Positions 1 through 8,091 of a DNA stretch of 64,000 nt are shown piece after piece. Source of the DNA: Luminiphilus sp. (GTDB taxonomy: Bacteria > Pseudomonadota > Gammaproteobacteria > Pseudomonadales > Halieaceae); NCBI GenBank assembly GCA_028117185.1, contig JAOHHD010000005.1, positions 1 through 64,000 on the forward strand, written 5' to 3'. A program made the translations under genes and the position numbers. The notes under the pieces were generated by a model, which did no database searches, was not told where the DNA came from, and saw nothing but the letters and a program-made list of their open reading frames with translations. Every line of letters starts with the position of its first letter. The stretch's first letter is position 1.

Positions 1-1
1 G

Positions 2-622
2 GATTTTTTTGGCACAGCCAGTTTTGGTGTGGTCGCAACGGAAACTTATACGCGAGGATTACGTCACTTCCTCGAGGGCGAGTTAGGCCTACCTTGCGCC
101 TTTCACTTTTCCCGCAAAGCCGGGGTTAAGCCAGATAACGAGGAAGTTCGAGACGCGATTCATCAATCGGGCGCATTGTTGGTATTTGGCGGTTACAACG
201 AGCGCATGTATATCAACGAGGCAGGCAATAAAAGCATTTATGTTCCGGCATCGCTGCCTGGCACCATTATTAGACGCCACACAGGTACGCCCTTCATGGG
301 CTATGCGGGTACCTGCTATCTAGTGCAGGAAGTCTGCAACGCGCTGTTCGACGCGTTGTTCAATATTCTGCCACTGGGCACCGAGCTCGATAAGGTTGAT
401 CCGACGCCGGCACGTGCCGCAGAGACGTTGGTGTGGACCGATAGTGCGCAGAGTGGCCTCGACCGCATTGTGGCAGCACAGCCTATTCTCGTTCGTATCT
501 CAGCGGCCAAACGATTGCGCGATGCCGCCGAGCAAGTGGCAAAGGCCGCGGGTGAGGGCACGGTAGAAATTGCACATGTTCAACATGCAAGCGACAGCCT
601 GCAGTTTGGAGACGCGGCATGA
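2..622 (+). CDS. bchZ: Chlorophyllide reductase subunit Z, C-terminal part
   Basis: This is the 3' part of bchZ, cut by the left window edge; the frame is open from base 2, so the GTG at 29 is internal. BchZ is one catalytic subunit of chlorophyllide a reductase (BchXYZ), the nitrogenase-like enzyme that reduces ring B of chlorophyllide a on the way to bacteriochlorophyll a. The visible ~206 residues carry the family stretch GTASFGVVATETYTRGLRHF and a tail that matches the C-terminal region of BchZ as I know it. The stop codon overlaps the start of the next gene (ATGA), so it is translationally coupled to the puf operon, as in the bchCXYZ-puf superoperon of other purple bacteria. bchCXY would lie just outside the window. 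Confidence 0.9.
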   Translation, partial: DFFGTASFGVVATETYTRGLRHFLEGELGLPCAFHFSRKAGVKPDNEEVRDAIHQSGALLVFGGYNERMYINEAGNKSIYVPASLPGTIIRRHTGTPFMGYAGTCYLVQEVCNALFDALFNILPLGTELDKVDPTPARAAETLVWTDSAQSGLDRIVAAQPILVRISAAKRLRDAAEQVAKAAGEGTVEIAHVQHASDSLQFGDAA

Positions 623-888
623 ATCACAGCACAACGTCGACAGTGACACAAACACCCTTCGTGGAGGGCAGACTCATGGCAACAAATCACAGAACAAGTG
701 ATGGGCCCCACAGTATTTGGGATCAACTGCAGTTTCGGATGCTATTTGTGATGGTGTTCACCTGGTTCATATCGGCGGCGATCTTAAAGTCATTAACGTT
801 CCAGCGGGCGGGCAGCAAGGAGAGCTGCTGGCAGGAAGCTAGGCGGGCGGCATACAGCCTAACGCCCTATGCCTTCATGAGGATTTGA
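619..888 (+). CDS. pufQ: PufQ-like small membrane protein
   Basis: An 89-residue protein with one membrane segment (about residues 40-60, MLFVMVFTWFISAAILKSL). Its tail has the pattern W-x-EAR-x-A-x-x-LTP-x-x-F, which resembles the end of PufQ from Rhodobacter (RAW-x-EA-x-x-ITP-x-IF). PufQ sits between bchZ and the puf structural genes and influences bacteriochlorophyll formation; here it is in exactly that place. The ATG at 619 overlaps the bchZ stop. A second ATG at 676 has a better ribosome binding site (GGAGGG about 10 bases upstream) and would give a 70-residue protein of normal PufQ size, so the first 19 residues may not be translated. The assignment comes from position, size and the C-terminal pattern; overall similarity is low. 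Confidence 0.68.
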   Translation: MNHSTTSTVTQTPFVEGRLMATNHRTSDGPHSIWDQLQFRMLFVMVFTWFISAAILKSLTFQRAGSKESCWQEARRAAYSLTPYAFMRI

Positions 889-972
889 GCAAACCGAGAT
901 CAGTAGGATACAGAGATCGGTGAGTGGTTGTTTGAGAACTGGCGGCTAACGCCATAAAGGGAGAGTCATGTC

Positions 973-1797
973 ATGTCGATGCTGAGTTTTGAGAAAAAGT
1001 ATCGTGTCCGGGGAGGAACTCTTATCGGAGGCGATCTATTCGATTTTTGGATAGGTCCCTTCTGGGTTGGCTTCTTTGGCGTTACCACCGCATTTTTCGC
1101 CTTTCTGGGCACAGGGCTACTGATTTATGGCGCTGCCATCGGTCCTACCTGGAACGTCTGGCAAATTAGCATCGCACCGCCAGATTTATCCTATGGGCTC
1201 GGTATGGCACCGCTCAGAGAGGGCGGCCTTTGGCAGATCATTACGATCTGTGCCGTGGGTGCGTTTGGGTCATGGGCGCTGAGGCAAGTGGAGATTTCGC
1301 GAAAACTCGGCATGGGACTGCACATTCCCTTTGCCTTTAGTTTCGCCATATTTGCTTACATCACGCTGGTCATCATTCGCCCTGTGCTCCTCGGCGCATG
1401 GGGTCATGGCTTCCCCTACGGCATTCTCAGCCATCTCGACTGGGTGTCCAACGTGGGTTACCAGTTTCTACATTTTCACTACAACCCGGCGCATATGATC
1501 GCGGTGACATTTTTCTTCACGACCGCCTTGGCACTGTCGATGCACGGGTCGCTGATATTGATGGCGACGGATCCCCGCGAGGGAGAAACAGTGAAAACCG
1601 GAGAGCATGAAAATACGTTCTTCCGCGACAGCATCGGCTACTCCGTTGGCGCGCTAGGTATTCACCGTGTCGGCGTATTCGTGGCTATTTCGGCGGCATT
1701 TTGGAGTGCGGTATGCATCGTCATTAGCGGGCCATTTTGGACGCGCGGCTGGCCGGAATGGTGGAACTGGTGGCTTGAACTGCCGGTCTGGTACTGA
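973..1797 (+). CDS. pufL: Photosynthetic reaction centre L subunit
   Basis: This is the L subunit of the type II reaction centre, an integral membrane protein with five helices that binds bacteriochlorophyll, bacteriopheophytin and quinone. At 274 residues it has the usual length. It shows the N-terminal block [18 protein letters not shown], the special-pair region SHLDWVSN followed by FHYNPAHM (bacteriochlorophyll and non-haem iron histidines), MHG in helix D, and GIHRVGVF in helix E with the second iron histidine. The chosen ATG follows GGGAGAG; an out-of-frame ATG lies five bases earlier. It is followed 14 bases later by pufM. pufB and pufA, which usually precede pufL, are absent upstream and lie after pufC. 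Confidence 0.98.
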   Translation: MSMLSFEKKYRVRGGTLIGGDLFDFWIGPFWVGFFGVTTAFFAFLGTGLLIYGAAIGPTWNVWQISIAPPDLSYGLGMAPLREGGLWQIITICAVGAFGSWALRQVEISRKLGMGLHIPFAFSFAIFAYITLVIIRPVLLGAWGHGFPYGILSHLDWVSNVGYQFLHFHYNPAHMIAVTFFFTTALALSMHGSLILMATDPREGETVKTGEHENTFFRDSIGYSVGALGIHRVGVFVAISAAFWSAVCIVISGPFWTRGWPEWWNWWLELPVWY

Positions 1798-1811
1798 GAG
1801 GGGACCATGTC

Positions 1812-2786
1812 ATGAGAGAATATCAAAATATTTTTACACAAGTGCAGGTCGCTGCGCCCGATTACCCCGGTGTCCCCATTGGCGATGAAGAATACAATCG
1901 CACCAGCGGGATCATCCATAATCATTGGCTCGGCAAACTCGGTGATGCGCAGATCGGTCCCATTTATCTCGGGACGTTAGGCGTCTTCGCGCTAATTGCA
2001 GGTGCACTGGCGTTCTTCATTATCGGGATGAACATGTTTGCTTCGGTGAACTGGGATCCTGTTCAGTTTGTACGGCAACTCTTTTGGTTGGCTTTGGAGC
2101 CACCTCCCCCCGAGTATGGACTCACTATCCCACCGTTAAATGACGGTGGCTGGTGGCTGATCGTCGGCGCTCTGTTAACGCTATCGATCATGCTCTGGTG
2201 GGCACGCACCTTCCGTATCTCACGGAATTTGGGAATGAGTAATTATCTTGCTTGGGCCTTTGGCGCAGCGATTCTCTTATACCTTGTGCTGGGCTTTATT
2301 CGTCCCATATTGATGGGCTCCTGGGCTGAAGCGGTGCCATTCGGCGTCTTTCCTCACCTAGATTGGACAGCGGCTTTCTCGCTCCGATACGGCAATTTGT
2401 TCTACAACCCATTCCATATGCTCTCAATTGCCTTCCTCTATGGCTCGGCAGTCTTGTTTGCGATGCACGGCGCGACCATCTTGGCCACTAGTCGTTATGG
2501 TGCTGATAGAGAGATCGATCAGATCACTGATCGGGGTACCGCAGCAGAGCGGGGAGCGCTGTTCTGGAGATGGTGCATGGGATTCAACGCGTCGATGGAA
2601 TCGATTCACCGATGGGGATGGTGGTTTGCGGTCCTGACGGTGTTAACCGGCGCGATCGGGATTCTGTTGACAGGAACGGTTGTTGAGAACTGGTACCTCT
2701 GGGGTATGAAGCACGGCATCGTGCCGGCCTATCCTCCGATTGAGGCGACACCGGTAATCGACCCAATGATAGGGGGTGCACAATGA
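1812..2786 (+). CDS. pufM: Photosynthetic reaction centre M subunit
   Basis: The M subunit pairs with PufL in the reaction-centre core and holds the primary quinone QA and the non-haem iron. At 324 residues it is typical. Visible signatures are [13 protein letters not shown] at the start, [10 protein letters not shown] with the special-pair histidine, [17 protein letters not shown] with an iron ligand, MHGATILAT, and the helix E stretch [13 protein letters not shown]. The glutamate in ERGALFWRW is the likely fifth iron ligand. The stop overlaps the pufC start (ATGA), which implies coupled translation. This gene is the standard marker for aerobic anoxygenic phototrophs, so its sequence could place the organism. 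Confidence 0.98.
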   Translation: MREYQNIFTQVQVAAPDYPGVPIGDEEYNRTSGIIHNHWLGKLGDAQIGPIYLGTLGVFALIAGALAFFIIGMNMFASVNWDPVQFVRQLFWLALEPPPPEYGLTIPPLNDGGWWLIVGALLTLSIMLWWARTFRISRNLGMSNYLAWAFGAAILLYLVLGFIRPILMGSWAEAVPFGVFPHLDWTAAFSLRYGNLFYNPFHMLSIAFLYGSAVLFAMHGATILATSRYGADREIDQITDRGTAAERGALFWRWCMGFNASMESIHRWGWWFAVLTVLTGAIGILLTGTVVENWYLWGMKHGIVPAYPPIEATPVIDPMIGGAQ

Positions 2787-3904
2787 ACGCCTTCACGATG
2801 AAACGGTTTGCCAGTGTTCTTCTCTTAGGTACGGCGCTCTTGATGGGTTGTGAGGCACCACCCCCCGAGTCGGTTCAACGCGGCTACCGCGGCACTGGAA
2901 TGGAAGCGCTTTATAACCCAGAGACGCTACAGGCATTGGTGAATGCCAATCAGGTGCCGGCCGCGATACCTGCTGTCAGCTCAGAGGGCCCAAAGGCCGC
3001 CGACATTTATCAAAATGTTGAGGTGCTTGGACACTTGTCTGTCGGAGAGTTTACCCGATTGATGGCTGCGATTACGCAATGGGTGTCACCTGATCAAGGC
3101 TGCAACTATTGCCACGTAGCCGGTGAGGGCTTTGAAGAAGATACCCTTTACACCAAAAAGGTGGCGCGGGTCATGATCGCCATGACACAGAACGCTAATG
3201 AAAATTGGGACGCTCACGTGGGCGGGGCAGGCGTGACCTGTTACACCTGTCACCGCGGTAATAATGTACCCGAAGCAGTCTGGACGATCGGCGTGCCTCC
3301 GCGGCACGCAGAGAACATGGGCCATACGATGCAGAACGTGGCACATCAGGAATCGTCGGTTTACACCTCGCTACCGATTGATCCGTTTACCCCTTACCTG
3401 CTGGAAGATGGTGTTGCCAGAGCGCAGGGTGATTCCGCGCTACCACAGGGGCATGACGCTTCGATTCAGAGCACGGAGCATATCTACAGTCTGATGATGC
3501 ATTACTCCGACGCGCTGGGCGTGAACTGTACTCACTGTCACAACAGTCGTGCCTTTGGCTCCTGGGAGGAAAGTAACTCTGAACGCGTTAAGGCGTGGCA
3601 TGGGCAGCAGATGGTCAAGGAAATGAATAATGCGTACATCAATCCGACAAACGATTGGTTGCCTGATCATCGACAGGGCCCCTTGGGTGATGCACAAAAG
3701 GTGAACTGTGCGACTTGTCACCAAGGTGCTTACCAACCGCTATTAGGCGCAAACATGTTGGCCGATTACCCGAACTTGGGCGCACTCGCTCCTGCTCCTG
3801 CTCCTGATGCGGCTCCCGAGGTGTTGGAAGAAGCGGCGCCAGCGGCGATGGAGATGGAGACCTCGAGTCTTGAGCAAGGCGACACGGCAGGAGAGGCGCA
3901 CTGA
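2783..3904 (+). CDS. pufC: Reaction-centre tetrahaem cytochrome c subunit (lipoprotein)
   Basis: PufC is the periplasmic tetrahaem cytochrome that re-reduces the photo-oxidised special pair. Four CXXCH haem-binding motifs are visible at about residues 107 (CNYCH), 153 (CYTCH), 249 (CTHCH) and 309 (CATCH). The N-terminus is a lipoprotein signal with lipobox LLMGC, Cys23, so a lipid anchor is expected. Length, 373 residues, is normal. The C-terminal ~45 residues are a low-complexity Ala/Pro/Glu tail. Either Met1 or Met6 could start translation; Met1 overlaps the pufM stop. The presence of pufC, rather than pufX, is usual for gammaproteobacterial phototrophs. Confidence 0.97.
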   Translation: MNAFTMKRFASVLLLGTALLMGCEAPPPESVQRGYRGTGMEALYNPETLQALVNANQVPAAIPAVSSEGPKAADIYQNVEVLGHLSVGEFTRLMAAITQWVSPDQGCNYCHVAGEGFEEDTLYTKKVARVMIAMTQNANENWDAHVGGAGVTCYTCHRGNNVPEAVWTIGVPPRHAENMGHTMQNVAHQESSVYTSLPIDPFTPYLLEDGVARAQGDSALPQGHDASIQSTEHIYSLMMHYSDALGVNCTHCHNSRAFGSWEESNSERVKAWHGQQMVKEMNNAYINPTNDWLPDHRQGPLGDAQKVNCATCHQGAYQPLLGANMLADYPNLGALAPAPAPDAAPEVLEEAAPAAMEMETSSLEQGDTAGEAH

Positions 3905-3934
3905 ATTTAGTGAGATAGCGTGGCTAACTCACAA

Positions 3935-3953
3935 CCGCACCATTGGTGTGCGG
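3935..3953 (+). promoter_or_regulatory. Hairpin 1 in the pufC-pufB intergenic region
   Basis: CCGCACCATTGGTGTGCGG can fold into a stem of six pairs (CCGCAC/GTGCGG) plus two more after a one-base bulge. It starts about 30 bases after the pufC stop and has no T-run, so it looks like an RNA-stability or attenuation element more than a classical terminator. Confidence 0.45.
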
Positions 3954-4040
3954 GAGAGATCTTGATTAGGCCAATTTGGTTTAGTTAGGAAGGCGTAAAC
4001 CGACACTCTTGAGTGACGGTTCATTCCGAAAAGGCGTCGT

Positions 4041-4063
4041 CCATTCACACCTCGGTGTGATGG
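4041..4063 (+). promoter_or_regulatory. Hairpin 2 upstream of pufB
   Basis: CCATTCACACC-TCG-GTGTGATGG folds into a strong stem (CCAT and CACAC pairing with GTGTG and ATGG, one bulged T) around a tight loop. It lies 43 bases upstream of the pufB start. Placed between reaction-centre and antenna genes, it could protect a pufBA mRNA 5' end or a processed pufLMC 3' end and so set their ratio. This function is inference. Confidence 0.5.
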
Positions 4064-4105
4064 GCGGCAAAAGTATGAAACAAACGTACATGGGAGGTAT
4101 TAACC

Positions 4106-4231
4106 ATGAGTAGTTTGTCTGAGAACGAAGCTCGAGAGTTCCACGCAGCTTATATTCGTGGATTTATCGGCTTTGTGGGCATCGCAGTAGTTGCACACTA
4201 TTTACTGTATGTGTGGAAGCCTTGGTTCTAA
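4106..4231 (+). CDS. pufB: Light-harvesting 1 beta polypeptide
   Basis: This 41-residue antenna protein has the sequence plan of LH1 beta: a polar N-terminus with SENEAREFHAAYIRGF, one membrane helix, and the bacteriochlorophyll ligand in VVAHYLLYVWKPWF. The histidine before YLLY and the terminal W-x-PW are family hallmarks. A clear GGGAGG lies 9 bases before the ATG. It pairs with PufA, encoded 72 bases downstream, to form the ring around the reaction centre. Its position after pufC, rather than before pufL, departs from the textbook pufBALMC order. The 200 bases upstream contain two hairpins. Confidence 0.95.
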   Translation: MSSLSENEAREFHAAYIRGFIGFVGIAVVAHYLLYVWKPWF

Positions 4232-4303
4232 AAACCATTGAACTGCTTTGTTCACAGCGAATGGCGTTAAAGCTATTTCGCAATTAAGTAACGGAGACAA
4301 CTT

Positions 4304-4495
4304 ATGCACAGATTCTGGATGTTGTTTGATCCACGCCAAGTTCTGACGGGAGTTGCAGTGGGCATGTTCACACTCGCAATTACTATCCATTTCATTCTGT
4401 TGAGTACTGACAGATATGACTGGTTAGGCGATCCCAACAGCGGCGGCATGGCCGTTAGTACCCAGCAAGAGGCTATGCCTCCTGCACGGAGCTAA
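4304..4495 (+). CDS. pufA: Light-harvesting 1 alpha polypeptide
   Basis: This 63-residue protein shows the LH1 alpha plan: MHRFWMLFDPRQVL at the cytoplasmic face, one membrane helix with the ligand histidine in LAITIHFILLSTDRYDWL, and a short periplasmic tail. A GGAG ribosome binding site precedes the ATG. It binds bacteriochlorophyll a and carotenoid together with PufB. The gene closes the puf operon and is followed by a strong hairpin at 4505-4525. Confidence 0.96.
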   Translation: MHRFWMLFDPRQVLTGVAVGMFTLAITIHFILLSTDRYDWLGDPNSGGMAVSTQQEAMPPARS

Positions 4496-4504
4496 CAAGT
4501 GTTA

Positions 4505-4525
4505 CAGGCCCCTTCTGGGGGCCTG
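4505..4525 (+). terminator. Hairpin at the end of the puf operon
   Basis: CAGGCCCC-TTCTG-GGGGCCTG is a perfect 8-pair GC-rich stem beginning 10 bases after the pufA stop. Only a weak T-run follows (AAGTTTAC), so it may terminate transcription inefficiently or act mainly as a 3' stabiliser of antenna mRNA. Confidence 0.65.
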
Positions 4526-4693
4526 AAGTTTACGACCCGCGGTGAGGTCTTTTAGACTGAGCCGATAGTATAAGAAGTGGAACAGATTGCGATCACCCTG
4601 CCCCCAGAGCTGTCGATCGCCTGTAAACTGCACCACTTTCTAATACTATCCTCCCCTTGGGAGCGGGTCATTTTATTTTTTGGGGACACCTTC

Positions 4694-5332
4694 ATGTCGA
4701 CACGGACATCCTCTGCAGCAGTCGTCTCTTTCGATACCGAGGCGTTGATTGTCGTCGACACTCAAGATCAGGTGCTGGGTTATGGCACCAAAGCAGAACT
4801 CCATCGCGGCACGGGCACCTTGCACCGGGCTTTCTCGATATTTCTGTTTAATGCACGCGGCGAGGTACTGTTGCAGCAGCGAAGTGAGCAAAAAGCGCTG
4901 TGGCCGGCGTTTTGGTCTAACACCTGCTGCAGCCATCCACGCAGAGGTGAAACCTACGAGATTGCGACCCAGCGCCGACTAGAAGAAGAGCTGGGTGTCG
5001 CAGCAGACCTTGCCTTTACGCATCGTTTTCAATATCAAGCGCAATATGACGCAGCAGGTGCAGAGCATGAGCTCTGTTCCGTTTATGTGGGGCGTATTGA
5101 CCGTGACCCCAATCCTAATCCATTAGAGGTCGCAGATTGGCGTTGGATAGCGCCGAGCGCGCTGGATGAGTGGCTGAGTGAGCGGCCTGAAACGCTGACG
5201 CCATGGTTCAAGTTGGAGTGGGAGGCGTTGCGTTCAGGTCGCTATGATCAAATACTCTCAGGCGTTGGTCTCGAGTGGTCCTCGGATAGTAGCAACGCTG
5301 TGAACTCAGATCCGTCCGCTGTGGTCGGTTGA
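4694..5332 (+). CDS. idi: Isopentenyl-diphosphate delta-isomerase, type I
   Basis: The enzyme interconverts IPP and DMAPP, supplying prenyl units for carotenoids and the bacteriochlorophyll tail. The 212-residue Nudix-fold protein shows the catalytic Cys region NTCCSHPRRGE and the Glu/metal region RRLEEELGV, as in type I IDI. The ATG at 4694 follows GGGGAC and starts a protein of family length; the open frame extends 39 codons further upstream, but this would reach into the region just after the puf hairpin and lacks family similarity. The last 27 bases overlap the end of crtB on the other strand. An idi gene inside a photosynthesis cluster matches its demand for isoprenoids. Confidence 0.93.
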   Translation: MSTRTSSAAVVSFDTEALIVVDTQDQVLGYGTKAELHRGTGTLHRAFSIFLFNARGEVLLQQRSEQKALWPAFWSNTCCSHPRRGETYEIATQRRLEEELGVAADLAFTHRFQYQAQYDAAGAEHELCSVYVGRIDRDPNPNPLEVADWRWIAPSALDEWLSERPETLTPWFKLEWEALRSGRYDQILSGVGLEWSSDSSNAVNSDPSAVVG

Positions 5333-6376
5333 TTGGTTTTCAGCGGTTATCTGATCTCGTTGACCCATTACCATGAACAGATCCAGCATCCATGATGCGC
5401 TCGGTGAGAAGCTTCTTGGCTGTGTGGGCCGCTGCCATTCTTCCGTGTGCGGAACGCTAGCCAGCAGAAACTGATTTTCGCGCGCGCAAGGTGCCGAAAG
5501 GTCGTCTGACAGCTCCTTAGATGCTCTGAAGACTCCGGTGACAATCCCCACTTTGCGGCGACGCATCACGATGGCTCGTGTGGTAATGGGATCGTACCCG
5601 CCGGTCGCCAGCGTGTGGCCAATCTCAGCGTAGAGTCTGCGAGCGGCACGAATGCCTGGTCGACAGGTCTTAGGCAATTTTTCAATGCCAATATCAGCCA
5701 GCTGATAGCGCCTATCTGCCTCGCCAAGAAGGTGTTGCAGTACGGCTGTTAGTTTGGGTCCGGGTGAGGGGTGCGCCATGAAATCATCGGGATCAATGCC
5801 GTTGTCACGCAACAGTTGCCGGGGCAAGTAAAGCCGGCCGGCACGAGCATCTTCACCAACGTCACGACAGATATTAGTCAGCTGCATGGCAACACCAAGG
5901 TCCGCTGCCCGAGCGAGCGTGTTGTGATCTTTTACGCCCATGAGTATGGCCATCATAAGACCGACTGTGCCAGCGACTCGTGCGCCATAGTCGCAGAGTT
6001 CATCAACGGTCTCATAGCTCCGTCCTGCGGTATCCCAGTCGAAGCCTTCTAGCAGTGCATCGAGCAACCCGCGGGGAAGCAAGTGATCCGTTACAATTTG
6101 ACTCAGTACACGGTCGACAGAATGGTTCTCGGGTGTGCCAGCATAAATAAGATCGAGACGCCGATGTAATGCTGCCAGTGCCTGTTTGGGATCCTCCCCA
6201 AGGTCAACCAGATCGTCTGCGATGCGACAAAACGCATAGAGTCCACAGGCTGATTCCCGCAGCGTCGGCGGCAAAAAACGAGAGGCTATATGGAACGACC
6301 GGGAGCCATGGTAGAGCAGCCGCCGGCATTCACGCATGTCGGTGTGAGGCGTGGTGATCTGATGATCGCTACGCAC
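5306..6376 (-). CDS. crtB: Phytoene synthase
   Basis: CrtB condenses two geranylgeranyl diphosphates to phytoene, the first carotenoid-specific step. The 356-residue protein has both aspartate-rich diphosphate-binding regions: AFCRIADDLVDLGED near residue 50 and LTNICRDVGEDARAGRLYLP near residue 165. The start at 6376 overlaps the crtI stop by 8 bases, so crtI and crtB form one operon read leftwards. The C-terminal ~50 residues extend beyond the conserved domain and overlap the idi end in the opposite sense. Confidence 0.95.
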   Translation of the reverse strand: MRSDHQITTPHTDMRECRRLLYHGSRSFHIASRFLPPTLRESACGLYAFCRIADDLVDLGEDPKQALAALHRRLDLIYAGTPENHSVDRVLSQIVTDHLLPRGLLDALLEGFDWDTAGRSYETVDELCDYGARVAGTVGLMMAILMGVKDHNTLARAADLGVAMQLTNICRDVGEDARAGRLYLPRQLLRDNGIDPDDFMAHPSPGPKLTAVLQHLLGEADRRYQLADIGIEKLPKTCRPGIRAARRLYAEIGHTLATGGYDPITTRAIVMRRRKVGIVTGVFRASKELSDDLSAPCARENQFLLASVPHTEEWQRPTQPRSFSPSASWMLDLFMVMGQRDQITAENQSTDHSGRI

Positions 6377-7901
6377 GTTGTGTCACCGCCGCTGGAATCA
6401 ATTGATCAATGACCTTGGCTGATGAGATCACCGCCGGCATTCCTGCGCCAGGGTGCGTACCAGCTCCCACTAAATAGAGCCCTTTGACATCTTCGCTGCG
6501 GTTGTGGGGCCTAAACCAAGCGCTTTGTGTAATGCGCGGTTCGAAGCTGAACCCAGCACCTTTAAATGAGCAGAGTCGATCTTGAAAATCTTGTGGTGTC
6601 AGTAGCCGCGACGTCACGATGCGGTCACTCAAGCCGGGAAGCATCGTATCTTCAAGTCGTTGGCAGATGCGCTGTCGGAATGTTTCCGCGTATTCTGTCC
6701 AGTCGACGTCGGCATCGAGATGCGGAACGGGGGCGAGGGCATAAAAGGCATCACAACCCTCAGGTGCCATGGACGGATCCGTCTCGGTCGGTCGGTGCAA
6801 GTACAGGCTGAAGTCATCTGCCAGCACTTTGCGTTTAAAAATATCATCCAGCAATCCGCGATAGCGCGGTCCTAAAATCACCGAATGGTGGGGCACGTCT
6901 TCATACTTGCCCTGTGTACCGAAATACCACACAAATAAACCATTAGAATAATGAGAGCGTTCAATCTTACGATCGGTCCAGCGCTTCCGGTGACGGGCGT
7001 CGATAAGGTGTCGGTAAGTCCAAGCCGCATCGGCATTGGAGACGACGAGATCGCTGTGCAGTACCCGTCCATCACGCAGACGAACGCCTTTTGCGCTGCC
7101 GTTTTCGACGAGAATTTCTTCAACCTCTGCGTTGCATTCGATTTTGCCGCCTTGGCCTTCAATGAGACCTGCCATGCCTTTTACAATGCTGCCTGTGCCG
7201 CCCATTGCAGACCAAACGCCCCATCGTTGCTCAAGATACGAAATAAGGGTGTAAACGCTGGTGACAGAGAAGGGGTTGCCGCCGATCAGCAGCGGGTGAA
7301 AGCTCATGGTCATTCGCAATTGTGGATCGCGGATATAACGTGACACCAACCGATACACACTGCGATCACTGCGCAACTTAATGAGCTCAGGTAAAAATCG
7401 AAACAGTGCCATGAGCGAATCAAACGGCTTGTCTACTAGTCCTTCAAAGCCCACTTTATAGCGTTTTTCGCTCGCCTCTAAATAAGCTTCGTAGCCGTCT
7501 ACATCCTCCGCACAATAGCTTTTAATTTGCTCAAGGTTACGGCGCTTGTCGCCGCAGTAATCAAAAATTCTGCCGTCATCAAAGCGCAGCCGGAAGAAGG
7601 GGTCCATGGGACGCAAGTCCACATCATCCGAGAATCGTTTGCCGCAAAGTTGCCACAATTCCTCAAGCAGGAATGGCGCGGTAACAATGGTCGGACCCGC
7701 ATCGAAGGTGAAGCCATCCTGATGGTAGACGTAGGCCCGTCCACCCGGTGCGTCGAGCTTCTCGAGCATATGGACGCGGTAGCCTTTTGCGCCCAGCCGT
7801 ATCGCAGCCGCGAGGCCACCAAATCCAGTGCCTATCACGATGGCAGTGGGTCGAGAATCCGCGGTGGTTAAGGATTCGAACGCTGACTGGGCAATATTCA
7901 T
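6369..7901 (-). CDS. crtI: Phytoene desaturase
   Basis: CrtI is the FAD-dependent membrane-associated desaturase that turns phytoene into neurosporene or lycopene. The 510-residue protein starts with a dinucleotide-binding fold (AIVIGTGFGGLAAAIRLGAKG, residues ~20-40), then EKLDAPGGRAYVY, FDAGPTIVTAP, and ends with the second FAD contact GLYLVGAGTHPGAGMPAV, all family hallmarks. It is the first gene of crtI-crtB. A TGT-N12-ACA palindrome lies 20 bases upstream of the start, suggesting repression by a PpsR/CrtJ-type regulator. CrtD at 12741-14240 is a paralogue. Confidence 0.96.
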   Translation of the reverse strand: MNIAQSAFESLTTADSRPTAIVIGTGFGGLAAAIRLGAKGYRVHMLEKLDAPGGRAYVYHQDGFTFDAGPTIVTAPFLLEELWQLCGKRFSDDVDLRPMDPFFRLRFDDGRIFDYCGDKRRNLEQIKSYCAEDVDGYEAYLEASEKRYKVGFEGLVDKPFDSLMALFRFLPELIKLRSDRSVYRLVSRYIRDPQLRMTMSFHPLLIGGNPFSVTSVYTLISYLEQRWGVWSAMGGTGSIVKGMAGLIEGQGGKIECNAEVEEILVENGSAKGVRLRDGRVLHSDLVVSNADAAWTYRHLIDARHRKRWTDRKIERSHYSNGLFVWYFGTQGKYEDVPHHSVILGPRYRGLLDDIFKRKVLADDFSLYLHRPTETDPSMAPEGCDAFYALAPVPHLDADVDWTEYAETFRQRICQRLEDTMLPGLSDRIVTSRLLTPQDFQDRLCSFKGAGFSFEPRITQSAWFRPHNRSEDVKGLYLVGAGTHPGAGMPAVISSAKVIDQLIPAAVTQRA

Positions 7902-7920
7902 ATAAAAAAGACACTTAAGT

Positions 7921-7938
7921 TGTCACTTATATTGGACA
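7921..7938. promoter_or_regulatory. PpsR/CrtJ-type operator upstream of crtI
   Basis: TGTCACTTATATTGGACA matches the TGT-N12-ACA consensus of PpsR/CrtJ repressors, with the fuller TGTC-N10-GACA symmetry. It is centred about 30 bases before the crtI start codon, inside the 190-base gap to bchO, a place where it could block a crtI promoter. The regulator gene itself is not in this window. Confidence 0.6.
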
Positions 7939-8091
7939 GTGTACCAGTGCGCCTTGGCACTGCACAGCATTCTTTTCACTCGCAAAATGCCCAGATTAGG
8001 CCGGTATCAGCGCGAATTAACCCATCATAAAGCGCGATCTAACCGGCAACCGCCTGACGTAAATGATGGGGCTCTGGCTCGCTTGCGTGGC

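Noticed and set aside
29..622. A separate 197-residue gene starting with GTG at 29
   Set aside because: The frame continues upstream to the window edge with BchZ-like residues, so the GTG is internal to bchZ.
619..888. PufX-type protein
   Set aside because: PufX follows pufM in Rhodobacter; this gene precedes pufL and its tail fits PufQ, and pufC is present.
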